The notes under the pieces: generated by a model
What the model was told of the DNA's origin: nothing
The model's database searches: none
The model's input: the letters and a program-made list of their open reading frames with translations, nothing else
Translations under genes and position numbers: made by a program
In this document: piece after piece, positions 18,387 to 28,356 of the stretch
Numbering within the stretch: position 1 is the first letter of the stretch
Layout of the letters: each line of letters starts with the position of its first letter
Assembly (NCBI GenBank): GCA_020724465.1
Contig: DYGX01000011.1
Location: forward strand, 101,262-165,261
Reading direction: 5' to 3'
Source of the DNA: Thermoflexus sp.
Lineage (GTDB): Bacteria; Chloroflexota; Anaerolineae; Aggregatilineales; Aggregatilineaceae
DNA length: 64,000 nucleotides

Positions 18387-18410
18387 TGGAACCGGTCCCT
18401 TCTATCGATC

Positions 18411-20315
18411 TCACTGCTGAATCCGCGGCAGCCAGAAGCTGACCTGCGTGCCCTGATCGGGCGCGGATGTAATGGTCAGTTCGCCCCTGGCGCTCTCCGA
18501 GCGCTCGCGCATCGTCTCCAGGCCGAAGTGACGGCGCACGGCGCGCGGTACAAAGCCGATGCCGTCGTCCGTGATCGTCACGTGCAGCCGCCCGTTATGG
18601 GCTGCCAGATGAAGCTGGACGTGTTTCGCGCGCGAGTGCTTGCGCACGTTGGCCAGGGCTTCCTGCACGATGCACACCAACTGCGTCTCGCCCAGCGGCG
18701 AAAGATTCGGCGGCTCGTCCAGCTCGTTCACGAACTCGGTCGCGATCCCGGTCTGGATGCCGAACTCGCGGATGTAGTTTTCCAGCGATTGGACCAGCCC
18801 GGCTTCGCCCGCCAGGGTGGTTCGCAGGCTGAGGATGTTCTCACGCACGTCCGCCTGTGCGGAAGTGATCAGATCGCGCGCCTGCCGCAGCTCGCTCAGC
18901 GTCGCCTCTGTGTTGCCCTGGCGGACCAGAGCTTCCAGCGTCTGCACTTCGAGGCTCATGTAGCCCAGAATCTGCGCCAGGCCGTCGTGCATCTCGCGCG
19001 CGATGCGCGCCCGTTCCTCGATGACAGCCAGCGACTGCAGGCGCCCCGCCATCAGCGCATGCTGGATTGCGATCACCGCCTGATCGCTAAGATGCTCGAT
19101 GTGATCGAGGTCCGTCCGCGTGAAGGTGTCGGGATCCGTGCTGACCATCCACAGCGCGCCCAGGGTTTCGCCTTCGAAAGCCAGAGGCACGATTGCCGCG
19201 GAGCGCACCGTCCCCACGCGCGGGCATTCCCAGCTTGTTCCGTTCGGGAGCAAGGTGCCACGCCCCGACCGCACCGCGCTGAGAATGATCGGCTCGGTGA
19301 CGCGCACGTTGAGAATGGTCGCCTCGCTGGCCGATGCAAACGCCTTGACGATCAGCCCGCTGTAATCTTCATCCCACAGGGCGATCGCCGCGCCGCTGGC
19401 CCGCAGCAGCAGCCGCCCGCGATCGACAATCGACGTCAGCACCTGTTCGAGCGGTTCCAGCGTCGCGATCTGACGGCTGATCTGGACCAGCGTTTCGCTC
19501 CAGCGTTCCGCGATCTGGCGCGCGTCGCGCTGGACGACCAGGGCGGCGTGCTGAGCGCGCTCGCGCTCGCGCTGCAAGGTTTCAAGCTGGAGCCGGCGCT
19601 CGCTGGCAAACACACCCAGCGCGCGGATCACGGCGAGCGTGAGCGTGACGGCGGCCAGCGTGCGCCACAACTGGACGGGAACGTGCGTCAGCCGCTCGCT
19701 TGCTTCGTAGTTGATCCAGGCGGCCAGCCCGTAAACCCCTTTCTCGACGACCAGTCCGGCGACGATCGCGTAGAGGAAAGCGGCTGCCGCGGCCAGAAGC
19801 AGCCAGCGATAAGGGCCGCGGGACTTGCGGTGTGCCGCCCGATGCCAATGCCGGGCAAAGCCGAACGACATCATCAGGCTTCCGGGCAGGAATAGCAGAT
19901 AGCGCGACCAGGTATCTGCGGTCCGCTCCGGCTCGCTTTCGGTCATGATCACGACCAGCGCATAGGCCACCACCAGCATCACGGGGACGAACAGCACCGC
20001 CCGCGCAAACGTTACCCAGGCGGGCAGCGGTCCCACTTCGGCCAGCAGGCCGACGCCGAACCGGATCAGCATTACCGCCGAGATGGGCAGCAGAACCGTC
20101 CGGGTGATGAGCAGGGCCTGTTCCAGGTGCGGCGGCTGCGCGCTGAGCAGGAACATATCGCTCCACTCGACGGCGCTGTGAGTCAAGCCGAAGAGCGCCA
20201 GCCAGGGAAGCTGCCGGCCAAGGGGCAGCTCGCTCGACTCGCGCATTTCGAGCAGCGAGGCCAGTCCCAGGCTGAAGAAGGCAAGGCCGTAGACAAAGTA
20301 CAGGTGCTCAATCAT
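18411..20315 (-). CDS. Membrane sensor histidine kinase with GAF domain (NarX/DesK-type HisKA_3)
   Basis: Senses an unknown signal and phosphorylates the adjacent NarL-type regulator. The N-terminal 240 residues hold about seven hydrophobic segments (for example FVYGLAFFSLGLASLL, AVLFVPVMLVVAYALVVI, WLLLAAAAAFLYAIVAGL, LAAVTLTLAVIRALGVF). A coiled linker and a GAF domain (about residues 270-420) follow. The HisKA_3 box ERARIAREMHDGLAQILGYM contains the phosphoacceptor histidine, and the HATPase part has EALANVRKHSRA and DDGIGFVPRAV. A short-chain kinase of this type works with LuxR-type regulators, consistent with the neighbour. Confidence 0.93.
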   Translation of the reverse strand: MIEHLYFVYGLAFFSLGLASLLEMRESSELPLGRQLPWLALFGLTHSAVEWSDMFLLSAQPPHLEQALLITRTVLLPISAVMLIRFGVGLLAEVGPLPAWVTFARAVLFVPVMLVVAYALVVIMTESEPERTADTWSRYLLFLPGSLMMSFGFARHWHRAAHRKSRGPYRWLLLAAAAAFLYAIVAGLVVEKGVYGLAAWINYEASERLTHVPVQLWRTLAAVTLTLAVIRALGVFASERRLQLETLQRERERAQHAALVVQRDARQIAERWSETLVQISRQIATLEPLEQVLTSIVDRGRLLLRASGAAIALWDEDYSGLIVKAFASASEATILNVRVTEPIILSAVRSGRGTLLPNGTSWECPRVGTVRSAAIVPLAFEGETLGALWMVSTDPDTFTRTDLDHIEHLSDQAVIAIQHALMAGRLQSLAVIEERARIAREMHDGLAQILGYMSLEVQTLEALVRQGNTEATLSELRQARDLITSAQADVRENILSLRTTLAGEAGLVQSLENYIREFGIQTGIATEFVNELDEPPNLSPLGETQLVCIVQEALANVRKHSRAKHVQLHLAAHNGRLHVTITDDGIGFVPRAVRRHFGLETMRERSESARGELTITSAPDQGTQVSFWLPRIQQ

Positions 20316-20571
20316 ACTGCTACGTCGATGCTTCCTGGGTCGTATGGCAGCTCGATTTGGGCTACGATCAGGGACGTGTTGAGCGCCGCCAGTGCGGGCG
20401 GCTCAGCGACTGACCCGCTTGGTCGCACGCGGGGCGGATAATGCCCCGAACGAATTTGCGAGATTAGCGTGGTGTTTGTCACATAAAAATTCTAGAGGCG
20501 CGCACCGCACTCTACCTGTCCCAAAATGCACCTGTTTTGGCGCGATCCTGCACATGCAGCGCGGCATCGCC

Positions 20572-20612
20572 TGAAAAAGAGCGGGGCGCGCTCGCCACGA
20601 GCGCGCCCCGCT
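20572..20612 (-). terminator. Strong intrinsic terminator of the SH3 lipoprotein gene
   Basis: A perfect 15-bp stem (20580-20594 with 20598-20612) with a 3-base loop; on the minus strand it is followed by TCTTTTTCAG. The rest of the gap 20316-20571 contains nothing I can assign. Confidence 0.9.
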
Positions 20613-20632
20613 GCGGGCCGGACGGCTGGCGA

Positions 20633-22144
20633 TTAGATCCCCGGCCCTGTTTTCGGCTCGGTAAGCGCAGGATCGGCGGAGACGAAACATTGCGTCGGCC
20701 CGTCGCCGGGGCAGGGGACCTGCCACCAGGCGTAATCGATGGTGATGCCCAGCACGCGCGCCGTCTGCCCGGCGAAGACTGTCCCGGCGGCGTTCCCGGC
20801 TGGCCCCAGGCCGACGTAGATCGTGACATCCGCTTTGGCCTGCACGTAGTTCATGGTCGTGGCAACCACCATGGGCGTGGAACCAGTCGGGGTGGACGGG
20901 TCGAAAGGCTCCGCGACGGACGGCGCCGCCGTGATCCAGCAGTTGCCGGTGACGTTGGGTGCGCAGTCGATGCGGTACCACAACTGGTCTGGCGTGATGC
21001 CGTTCACGCGCGCGAGCTGCCCCGCTGCGACCAGGCCCACGGCCTGATACTGCGTGCCTGGCCCGCTGCGGATGTAGATATCGGCCAGGGCTTTGGCGTA
21101 CCGGACGGGCGTATCGACCACCGGCCCAGAGTCGGGCGGCGGGCTGTCGATATCGCGCGGCTCCGTTACGCCAGGCTGGGCCGGGACCCAGCACGCCCCG
21201 GCCATGTTCGGCGCGCAGTCGGCCCGATACCACAGGCGGTCCGGGCTGATGCCGTTGACATAGCCGATCTGGCTGGCCGGAAGCACGCTCACGCCGCCGT
21301 ACTCGATCCCCGGCCCGGTGCGCACAGTTACATCCTGCAGCGCGATGATCGTGCGGATCGGCGTGTTCAGTACCGGCCCGGCATAGGGCGGCGGTTCGTA
21401 GGGATTGGCCGGTTGCGTCACCGATCCTGCCGCGGTGATCCAGCAGTTCCCGGCAGGGTCGTGAGTGCACTCGATCCGATACCACTGCCCGTCCACGCTC
21501 ATCCCGGTGACGCGCACGACCTGCCCCCCGCTCAGCAATGCCAGCGCCACGTATTGTGTCCCTGGGCCGTTGCGGATGCGGACATCGGCCAGCACGCGGA
21601 CCGCAGCAACCGGCGCGGGAACGACCGGGATGCTGCCGCCGGGATTGCCCGGCTGGCCAGGGGCATACGCGGGCTGCGTGAGCAGCGGGTCCGCGGTGAC
21701 CCAGCAGTTCCCAACCGAACCGTCCGGGCAGATCACGCGCCACCACTGGCCGTTGCTGCTGATCCCCGTCACGGCTGCGATCTGCCCGGCCATCACCTGA
21801 CCGATCACCCCAAAGCCGGTTCCAGGTCCCGTGCGGATGCGCACGGTCTGCTGCGCCATGATGTACTGGACGCTGGTGGGCACCACGCTGACCGGCTGCG
21901 CGCCTGTTCCGCCGCCCGCGGTCTGCAGCGGGGTGCTGGTCGGTTGGGGGGTTGGCGTCGGCGTCTGAGTCGCGGCGGGTGTGGCCGAAGCCTGCGCTGT
22001 CGCGAACGGTGTTGGCGACGCCTGACCCGGGTTGAGCACGACCGGCTGCGGCGTTGGCTGCGCCTCGTTGCTCAGCGTACAGGCCTGAGCCGCGATCAGC
22101 AGCATCAGACCGGCCAATCCGATTGCTATCCACTGCCGAGACAT
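20633..22144 (-). CDS. Lipoprotein with five SH3-like repeats
   Basis: A cell-surface protein of 503 residues. The N-terminus is a lipoprotein-type signal (IGLAGLMLLIAAQAC, lipid-modified cysteine about residue 22), followed by a Pro/Thr/Gln-rich linker. Then come five bacterial SH3 (type 3) repeats of about 80 residues, each with a pattern such as VRIRTGPGTGFGVIGQV ... GQWWRVICPDGSVGNCWV. The paired cysteines in each repeat probably form a disulphide. The last repeat is degenerate. SH3b repeats commonly bind cell-wall or glycan ligands; the specific role is unknown. A strong terminator follows. Long overlapping frames on both strands are shadows caused by GC-rich repeats. Confidence 0.85.
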   Translation of the reverse strand: MSRQWIAIGLAGLMLLIAAQACTLSNEAQPTPQPVVLNPGQASPTPFATAQASATPAATQTPTPTPQPTSTPLQTAGGGTGAQPVSVVPTSVQYIMAQQTVRIRTGPGTGFGVIGQVMAGQIAAVTGISSNGQWWRVICPDGSVGNCWVTADPLLTQPAYAPGQPGNPGGSIPVVPAPVAAVRVLADVRIRNGPGTQYVALALLSGGQVVRVTGMSVDGQWYRIECTHDPAGNCWITAAGSVTQPANPYEPPPYAGPVLNTPIRTIIALQDVTVRTGPGIEYGGVSVLPASQIGYVNGISPDRLWYRADCAPNMAGACWVPAQPGVTEPRDIDSPPPDSGPVVDTPVRYAKALADIYIRSGPGTQYQAVGLVAAGQLARVNGITPDQLWYRIDCAPNVTGNCWITAAPSVAEPFDPSTPTGSTPMVVATTMNYVQAKADVTIYVGLGPAGNAAGTVFAGQTARVLGITIDYAWWQVPCPGDGPTQCFVSADPALTEPKTGPGI

Positions 22145-22230
22145 AGATTTGCCTCTCTTGCTGCGGACCGTGCCAATGCGGATGGCACGGTCGATGCATG
22201 TCTCTCGCTTGTGCAGCCGCCCGGTGGCTT

Positions 22231-23130
22231 TTACTTCCCCGGCAGCGACCGCAAATACAGGAAGATGGTGCTCAGGTCTTCGTCGGTCATCTGGCCATAG
22301 AGCGGCCAGTGCATCTGCTCAGGGTCCAGCAGGCGGCCTTCGGGGGTCGTCCCAAAGCGCAGCGTGTCGATAAACTGGGCTTCGGTCCACGCGCCCGGAT
22401 GGCCGGACGAGGTCAGGTCTGGTGCGGGGAGCGCGTCGGCGGCCGGAGACTTGCCCCCGTGCAGATTCTCCCCGTGGCAGTCCTGGCACAGCCCGATCGT
22501 CACCAGGTATTCGCCATAGGCAAGCGTGCCGGGTTCCGGCGCCACACGCGGCGCGGTGATCGGCTCCCCGACGGCGCCGGGTGTCAGCAGGTGCAGCGCC
22601 AGGGCTGCCTTGCCGAAGATATTGCCGGACATCGCTGGCAGTTCGTTGCGCACCGGTTCCAGGCTGCGCAGATAGCCAACGATCGCCGCCACATCGGCGT
22701 CGCTCATCTCGTGAAACATCTGCGACGGCATGATGTACAACTCGCGGCCATCGCGGCCAATGCCTTCGCGGATGGCCCGTGCGATCTCCGCATCGGACCA
22801 CGCCCCCAGCCCGGTTTCAACGTCCGGCGTCAGGTTTGAGAAACTGATCGTTCCCCGGATGGGGCCAAGCGAGACGTTCTCGTATGTTCCGCTCAGCACC
22901 CCGCCGTCATGTTCCGAGTGGCAGCCGCTGCACGCGATCACGCGCTCGACCAGGTATTCGCCCCGTGCGATCCCCTCGGGGCTGGTGTCTGCTTCGATCG
23001 GGTAGAGGTCGCGCTCGATGGTGCGCCCGAAAGTGAGCTGCCCATAAGCCAGTGCCGCGCCAACGGCCAGAACCAGCACGCCGACCAGCACCCCTACCAC
23101 TAACAGTCCGCGCTTCAACCATTTGTTCAT
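22231..23130 (-). CDS. Membrane-anchored diheme cytochrome c
   Basis: An electron-transfer protein on the outer side of the membrane. An N-terminal anchor (LLVVGVLVGVLVLAVGAALAYG) is followed by two heme c motifs, CSGCH and CQDCH, each in a cytochrome-c domain starting with GEYLV (ARGEYLVERVIACSGCH and AYGEYLVTIGLCQDCH). Candidate axial methionines include MPSQMFHEMSD and a late M (QMHWPLYGQMTDED). The domain order resembles the cytochrome c subunits associated with alcohol or aldehyde dehydrogenases, but no such enzyme is adjacent. I start at ATG 23130, which has the ribosome site AGGGGGG about nine bases ahead; the frame otherwise runs 68 unconserved residues further. Confidence 0.87.
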   Translation of the reverse strand: MNKWLKRGLLVVGVLVGVLVLAVGAALAYGQLTFGRTIERDLYPIEADTSPEGIARGEYLVERVIACSGCHSEHDGGVLSGTYENVSLGPIRGTISFSNLTPDVETGLGAWSDAEIARAIREGIGRDGRELYIMPSQMFHEMSDADVAAIVGYLRSLEPVRNELPAMSGNIFGKAALALHLLTPGAVGEPITAPRVAPEPGTLAYGEYLVTIGLCQDCHGENLHGGKSPAADALPAPDLTSSGHPGAWTEAQFIDTLRFGTTPEGRLLDPEQMHWPLYGQMTDEDLSTIFLYLRSLPGK

Positions 23131-23498
23131 CTGTGTGTTCCCCCCTGAAAATGATGCCATGTATGCTTGTTGTGGCCGCTCAGCCGGACATTCCGGATGG
23201 GCGGCTCGGTGCCAGGCATCGGCCCGGTGCCTCGCCCGATCCTGGCCAGAAGCGCACAGGCCGTGCTGGTCGACAAGGTCCTTCAGCTCCACGGTTGGGC
23301 GCACCGTCGAGCGCGCACCCGCGCCGCCACACACGGTGCTTTTCCAGATACCACCAATTCGGCTTTCCTTATTGTTATGGCGGGCGGCGGATACAGCGTC
23401 TGGAAAAGGTCGTATCTTGCGCTCAGACTTTTGGCGGAGCCAGGCTGGCTACAGGGCCGCCAATAAAATAAAAAGCTGTTTCAGAAATGATTGATCAA

Positions 23499-23507
23499 TG
23501 TTATAGT
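23499..23507 (+). promoter_or_regulatory. Extended -10 promoter of the response regulator
   Basis: TGTTATAGT is a TGn extended -10 element 44 bases ahead of the regulator start at 23551. The remainder of the divergent gap 23131-23498 shows no gene or other signal I can support. Confidence 0.45.
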
Positions 23508-23550
23508 GAGGGTGTTTCACAGATGGTATGGGCTGGCGAAAGGAGCAGGC

Positions 23551-24183
23551 ATGACGATCCGTGTGCTGGTTGCAGATGATCATGCCGTGGTGCGCCAGGG
23601 CTTGCGGATGTTTCTGAGCCTGGATGACGAGATCGAGATTGTGGGGGAAGCCTGTGACGGGCGGCAGGCGGTTGAGCTGGCCCACGAACTGCGGCCCGAC
23701 GTGGTGTTGATGGACCTGCTGATGCCCGAACTGGATGGCATTCAGGCGATCTCCATCTTGCGCCGCGAGCTGCCAGAGACCGAGATCATCGCCCTGACGA
23801 GCGTGCTGGAAGACAGCTCGGTGGTGGGCGCGGTGCGCGCCGGCGCGGTAGGCTATCTGCTCAAGAATACCGAGGCCGACGAGTTGGTGCGGGCCATCAA
23901 AGCGGCGGCGCAGGGTCAAGTACAGCTCTCACCGGAAGCCGCCGCGCGGCTGATGCGCGAGGTGCGCATGCCGGACAGCCCCGAAACGCTCACCGAGCGC
24001 GAGATCGAGGTCTTGCGCGAGATCGCGCTGGGCTTTTCCAACAAAGAAATCGCCCAACATCTGAGCATCGGCGAGAAAACGGTCAAGACGCACGTGAGCA
24101 ATATCCTCAGCAAACTCAACGTCGCCAGCCGGACCCAGGCGGCGCTCTATGCAGTACGCCTGGGCTTGGTCGATAGCCTCTAG
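23551..24183 (+). CDS. NarL/FixJ-family response regulator
   Basis: Partner of the large kinase 12 bases downstream. Receiver domain with D9/D10, phosphoacceptor D55 (VVLMDLLMPELDG), T (ALTSV) and K105 (GYLLKNTEADEL). LuxR-type DNA-binding domain: TLTEREIEVLREIALGFSNKEIAQHL then EKTVKTHVSNILSKL. Start at ATG 23551 is fixed by the ribosome site AAAGGAG seven bases ahead; upstream extension to 23491 is unsupported. Confidence 0.95.
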   Translation: MTIRVLVADDHAVVRQGLRMFLSLDDEIEIVGEACDGRQAVELAHELRPDVVLMDLLMPELDGIQAISILRRELPETEIIALTSVLEDSSVVGAVRAGAVGYLLKNTEADELVRAIKAAAQGQVQLSPEAAARLMREVRMPDSPETLTEREIEVLREIALGFSNKEIAQHLSIGEKTVKTHVSNILSKLNVASRTQAALYAVRLGLVDSL

Positions 24184-24195
24184 AGACTGAAGCCG

Positions 24196-27100
24196 ATGAC
24201 GAATGCGACCCGGCCGCGTGACGAAATCGGTATTCTTTACTCCATGTCGAACAAGCTCACGCAGGCTTCGACGCCTGCCGAATGGCTTGAAGCGGTGAGC
24301 GACTACGCCCGCGACAACGAGGCCGCCGCCGGGATTCTGTTTTACATCCAGCCGGACGCCGACGGCGAACCATCCGCGCTCCAACTCGCCGCCCAATGGA
24401 CGCGCGGTGTGCCGCGTCCGTGGGCAGAAGGCACGCCGTTTGACCTGGATCGCTACCGTCCCTTTATCCACCAGTGGATTACGACGCCCAACCGCCCCCT
24501 GATCGTCTCGGATGCCGAGACATCGGACCTGCTCGATACAACGACACGGCGGTATTTCGAGCAGGCCGGCGTGCGGAGTGCGGTCATTCTGCCGCTGCAC
24601 AAGAGCGGCAACTGGATCGGCCTGCTGGTCTTTAGCTGGCGCGAGCCGATGCTATTCAACGAGCGCGACGTGCGAATCTTTACCGCGATTATCCAACAGG
24701 CCGCTCCGGTGATCGCCGCGGTGCGCCTCAGCGATCAGAACCGCGAGCGCGCCCGGCGGGCTGAGCGCCTGCTGCAGGTGAACACGGCGCTCTCGCAGGC
24801 AACCAACGAGGCGCAAATCGTCGGCGCGGTGGCGCTGTATGCCGACCAGGACCCGCCGGACCTCATCATGCTTAGCTATGTGATACCCAATGAGCAGGGC
24901 AAACCGGTGCAGGTGATCAACGTCGCGCGATGGCAAGACGGGGCGGTGCAAGATGACGCCCTGCGCATGGGGCGCCCGATCGCGATTGCGGACTTTGCGC
25001 TATCCGACCGTTGGACGGCGCGCCCGGAAGAACCCATTCTGGTTGCGGACAGTACATCCGACGAGCGCGTTGACCCGATCGGGCGCGAGCTGCTGCATCT
25101 GCACGGGCTGCGGGCGGTGGCTCTGCTGCCTCTGCACAGTTATGGACGGTGGCAGGGGCTGCTCAGCATTGGCTGGCGCGAGCCGCACGTGTTCACTGAG
25201 CAAGAGGTGACGATCTACACGGGGCTGCTGCAAACCCTACCATCGGTCGTCGCCAGCCGCCGCGCCTATCTGGCCGCCGAGGACGCGCGCGAAGAGCGCG
25301 AACTGCTCTACCGGGCCAGCCGGGGAATCAACGCCGCGCGCACCTATCAGGAGCTTGTCGACGCGTTGGCGCAGCTTGAGATGAGCGCGCTCAGCATCGT
25401 GCTGTGGGTCTGGGAAGCCTTCGATTTCGATGCGGCGCGCTATATGACCCTGGTCGCCAAAACGCCCGATAACCGCTGGCCGTTGGGGGCGCGGGTTCTC
25501 ATCGACGAGATCCCCTTCGTGCGGCAGCTTGACCGCACCCGGCTGCTGGCCATCGATAACACCGCCGACCGCGCTCTGCTCGACGCGACCACCGCCGCCA
25601 CAACCGAGCGCTATGGCTATCACTCGCTGCTGGCCGTTCCGCTGTGCCTGGAAGACCGTTTTGTCGGCTTGCTGGGTTTTGAATCGGAACAGCCGCGCCA
25701 CCATTCAGAGCGCGAAAAACGGCTGGCGGCCAGCATTGGCGAGCTGGTCACGGCGGCGCTGGAACGGATCCGCTTCCGAGAGGAGATCGAGCAGGCGCGG
25801 GCCGAAGCCGAAGCCCTGGCCCGGGTCAGCGCCGCGCTATCGCAGGCAACGGACGAGCAGGCGATTCTGGACGCGGTCGCGCAGGTGGTCGAGCCGTACG
25901 GTGTGGCGCTCTCGTCGCTGGCCTATTCCGACGCAACGGAAGACGACCCGCCGACGGAAGTCCGCAGCGTAGCCCTGCGGATGCACCGCCCGACCCGTGG
26001 CGACGTCATACCTCTGCCGGTCGCCTCGTATCGTCTGGACGACTATCCACTGCTGCGCATGACGCACGATGCACCGTATGAGCCGGTCTTCATCGAAAAC
26101 GTGCTGGACGATCCACGTCCTGATGTGCAGCGGGCGAAGTCTATCGCGCAGGCGCTGTCCTGGCCGGCGCTGATCGCGCTGCCGCTGATGGCCGGTGATC
26201 TGTGGCACGGGCTGTTGATTCTCGTTTGGGAAGAGCCGCAGACCTTCCCCGCAGACCTGCGCCGGCTGATCCGCGCCATCCGGCCGACGCTGGCCTCGGT
26301 GGTGACCAGCCGCCGCGCCTATCTGGCGCAGCGTGAAGCGCATATCGAAGCGGCGCAGCGCGCGCTGGAACTGGAAACCGTTGCGAAAGTCAGCGCGGCG
26401 GCGGCGCACATCCTGGACCTGGAACGCCTGCTGAGCACAATGATCGAGCTGACCCGCGCCAGCTTCCCCGCCTATTCGCTCGACATCTATCTGCTGGATG
26501 CTGAGGCCGGCCAGTTTGTGTCGGTGCCAGAGTCGGACAGCCAGCCGGTGCACCGCATCGCGCTCGATGACCCGCGCTCGCTGGTGGCCCGCGCGGCGCG
26601 CATTCGCCAGGGTGTCATGGTCAACGATGCGTCGATCGCGCCAGAGGGCGTGTTGTCTTTGGGACTGCCCGGCGCACGCTCCGAGATGGCCGTGCCGATG
26701 ATCGCTGCCAAGCAGGTTGTTGGCGTGCTGGCGGTCCAATCACCGGAGCCGGATCGCTTTCTGCAGGCGGATATTCGCGTCATGTCCACCCTGGCCGACC
26801 TGATGGCCGTGGCCGTTGAAAACGCGCGCCTGTATCGGGCGGCTCATGATCTGGCCGTGTACGAGGAGCGGAACCGGCTGGCCCGCGAGCTGCATGACTC
26901 CGTCTCGCAGGCGCTGTACGGCATCGCGCTGGGCACGCGCACCGCTCAGAAACTGCTTGAACGCGAGCCTGCCAAGCTGGCCGAGCCGCTCGATTACGTG
27001 CTGTCTCTGGCCGAGGCCGGGCTGTCGGAGATGCGCGCGTTGATTTTCGAGCTGCGCCCCGAACTGTTGGAAAACGACGGGCTGAAGGCGGCCCTGGCTG

Positions 27101-27462
27101 CTCAGGTTGCGTCGCTCCAGGCGCGCCACATGATCGACGTGGACGCCGATCTGTGCGACGAGCCGGACCTGCCGATCGCCGTTAAAGAGGCGCTCTATCG
27201 CATCACGCGCGAGGCGCTGAACAACACCGTCAAACATGCGCGGGCTACGCGCGCCAAGGTACACATGCACTGCACGCCGGGCGGGGTCCGGCTTGAGCTG
27301 GGCGACAACGGCATCGGATTCGATCCGTCGGCCTCGTATCCGGGGCATCTGGGTCTGACGTCGATGCGCGAGCGCGCGCAGGCCGTCGGCGCCCGTTTTG
27401 AGCTGGCCAGCGCGCCCGGCCAGGGCACGCATATTCTGATCGAGGTTCACCCGGCGGGATAG
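24196..27462 (+). CDS. Soluble multi-GAF sensor histidine kinase
   Basis: A 1088-residue cytoplasmic kinase probably signalling to the regulator encoded just upstream. I count about five GAF-like modules in series (approximately residues 15-175, 190-355, 370-530, 545-715 and 735-890). Successive modules share WREP...F..RD type ends (VFSWREPMLFNERDV, SIGWREPHVFTEQEV, LVWEEPQTFPADLRR), indicating internal duplication. The last is a canonical GAF (MAVPMIAAKQVVGVLAVQSPEP). HisKA_3 follows with ERNRLARELHDSVSQALYGI, then HATPase with REALNNTVKHARA and DNGIGFDPSASYPGHLGL. No membrane segment is evident. It overlaps the convergent gene at 27447 by 16 bases. Confidence 0.93.
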   Translation: MTNATRPRDEIGILYSMSNKLTQASTPAEWLEAVSDYARDNEAAAGILFYIQPDADGEPSALQLAAQWTRGVPRPWAEGTPFDLDRYRPFIHQWITTPNRPLIVSDAETSDLLDTTTRRYFEQAGVRSAVILPLHKSGNWIGLLVFSWREPMLFNERDVRIFTAIIQQAAPVIAAVRLSDQNRERARRAERLLQVNTALSQATNEAQIVGAVALYADQDPPDLIMLSYVIPNEQGKPVQVINVARWQDGAVQDDALRMGRPIAIADFALSDRWTARPEEPILVADSTSDERVDPIGRELLHLHGLRAVALLPLHSYGRWQGLLSIGWREPHVFTEQEVTIYTGLLQTLPSVVASRRAYLAAEDAREERELLYRASRGINAARTYQELVDALAQLEMSALSIVLWVWEAFDFDAARYMTLVAKTPDNRWPLGARVLIDEIPFVRQLDRTRLLAIDNTADRALLDATTAATTERYGYHSLLAVPLCLEDRFVGLLGFESEQPRHHSEREKRLAASIGELVTAALERIRFREEIEQARAEAEALARVSAALSQATDEQAILDAVAQVVEPYGVALSSLAYSDATEDDPPTEVRSVALRMHRPTRGDVIPLPVASYRLDDYPLLRMTHDAPYEPVFIENVLDDPRPDVQRAKSIAQALSWPALIALPLMAGDLWHGLLILVWEEPQTFPADLRRLIRAIRPTLASVVTSRRAYLAQREAHIEAAQRALELETVAKVSAAAAHILDLERLLSTMIELTRASFPAYSLDIYLLDAEAGQFVSVPESDSQPVHRIALDDPRSLVARAARIRQGVMVNDASIAPEGVLSLGLPGARSEMAVPMIAAKQVVGVLAVQSPEPDRFLQADIRVMSTLADLMAVAVENARLYRAAHDLAVYEERNRLARELHDSVSQALYGIALGTRTAQKLLEREPAKLAEPLDYVLSLAEAGLSEMRALIFELRPELLENDGLKAALAAQVASLQARHMIDVDADLCDEPDLPIAVKEALYRITREALNNTVKHARATRAKVHMHCTPGGVRLELGDNGIGFDPSASYPGHLGLTSMRERAQAVGARFELASAPGQGTHILIEVHPAG

Positions 27463-28322
27463 GCAGATGTGTCATCCGGCGCGGCGGTCAGGGCCAGGAC
27501 ATAGCGCCGGCACCAGGCCAGCGCGGGCGCTTCGTCTTCGACCGGATCGTCAGCAAAGTGCTCGATCACTGGCAGCAGCAGCGGGATCGCCTGTGGCACG
27601 TCACCGGCTTGTGCCAGCAGCCACGCGCGGCGCGCGCCCGGCGGCACGGCGAGCACCTGCCGGCAGGCTGTCTCAAACAGCTCCAGCATCCAGCCGTAGC
27701 CCCATAGCAAAACGCGCCCCTCCGGCGTCAGGTGGCGCAGCGCGTGATCGCGCAGGGTGTTGACGTAGGGCAGGGCGGCGGCGTCCAGCGTATCCCACAC
27801 GTCCAGAAAGATCGTGTCGAAGCGAGTGATGACCGGCCCCGCCAGATAGGCAGCGATATCTCCGAGATGGATTTCCAGAGGGGCGTCCAGCGCCTGGGTG
27901 AGCGTCGGCGCGACGATGTCGCACACGACCGCGCTGCGCTCGATAACGGTGAAGGCCGTGGCTTCGCCTGCCGCGCCAGCAACCGCGTACTGCGGATACA
28001 GGCCGAGGCCCAGACCGCCGATCAGGACGTGCCCGCGCGAGCGGCCCCCGTTGTTGACCATCATGATCCGCTCTTGCGGCGTGTCGGACATCCACAGACG
28101 GCCGTCCGGGTCAAAGAGCAGGCGGCAGTCCAGCGGCGCGCTGAGCTGGTAGACGCGGTCGAAAATGGGAATGGCGCGCACTATCTGCCGCACAACGCGA
28201 TAGCCGCCAGGATGCCGTCCGGGCGGAATTGGCGCGATGGGCAGGTGCTGCCAGGCGTCATTCCAGGCGCGGTCGTCGAAATCGGGGTCGAACCCGGCAC
28301 GGATTAGCTCATCAGTGGACAC
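27447..28322 (-). CDS. Spermidine-synthase-like SAM-dependent methyltransferase-fold protein
   Basis: A 291-residue Rossmann protein. The nucleotide-binding loop HVLIGGLGLGLYPQYAV is followed by an acidic strand end (FTVIERSAVV) and a DxxxD-like segment (FDTIFLDVWDTLD), the layout of spermidine synthases and related methyltransferases. Canonical polyamine-binding residues are not clearly present, so the reaction is unknown. GTG start at 28322 with AGGAAAG upstream. It follows a cupin gene by about 35 bases on the same strand and probably shares its transcript. Confidence 0.7.
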   Translation of the reverse strand: MSTDELIRAGFDPDFDDRAWNDAWQHLPIAPIPPGRHPGGYRVVRQIVRAIPIFDRVYQLSAPLDCRLLFDPDGRLWMSDTPQERIMMVNNGGRSRGHVLIGGLGLGLYPQYAVAGAAGEATAFTVIERSAVVCDIVAPTLTQALDAPLEIHLGDIAAYLAGPVITRFDTIFLDVWDTLDAAALPYVNTLRDHALRHLTPEGRVLLWGYGWMLELFETACRQVLAVPPGARRAWLLAQAGDVPQAIPLLLPVIEHFADDPVEDEAPALAWCRRYVLALTAAPDDTSAYPAG

Positions 28323-28356
28323 GGATCGTTCTTTCCTACGGGTACGCCGGCGGCGC

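Noticed and set aside
20403..22199. 598-residue minus-strand frame overlapping the SH3 lipoprotein in another phase
   Set aside because: Low-complexity Arg/Gly/Ala composition and it runs through the strong terminator at 20572-20612; the lipoprotein frame has a signal and repeats.
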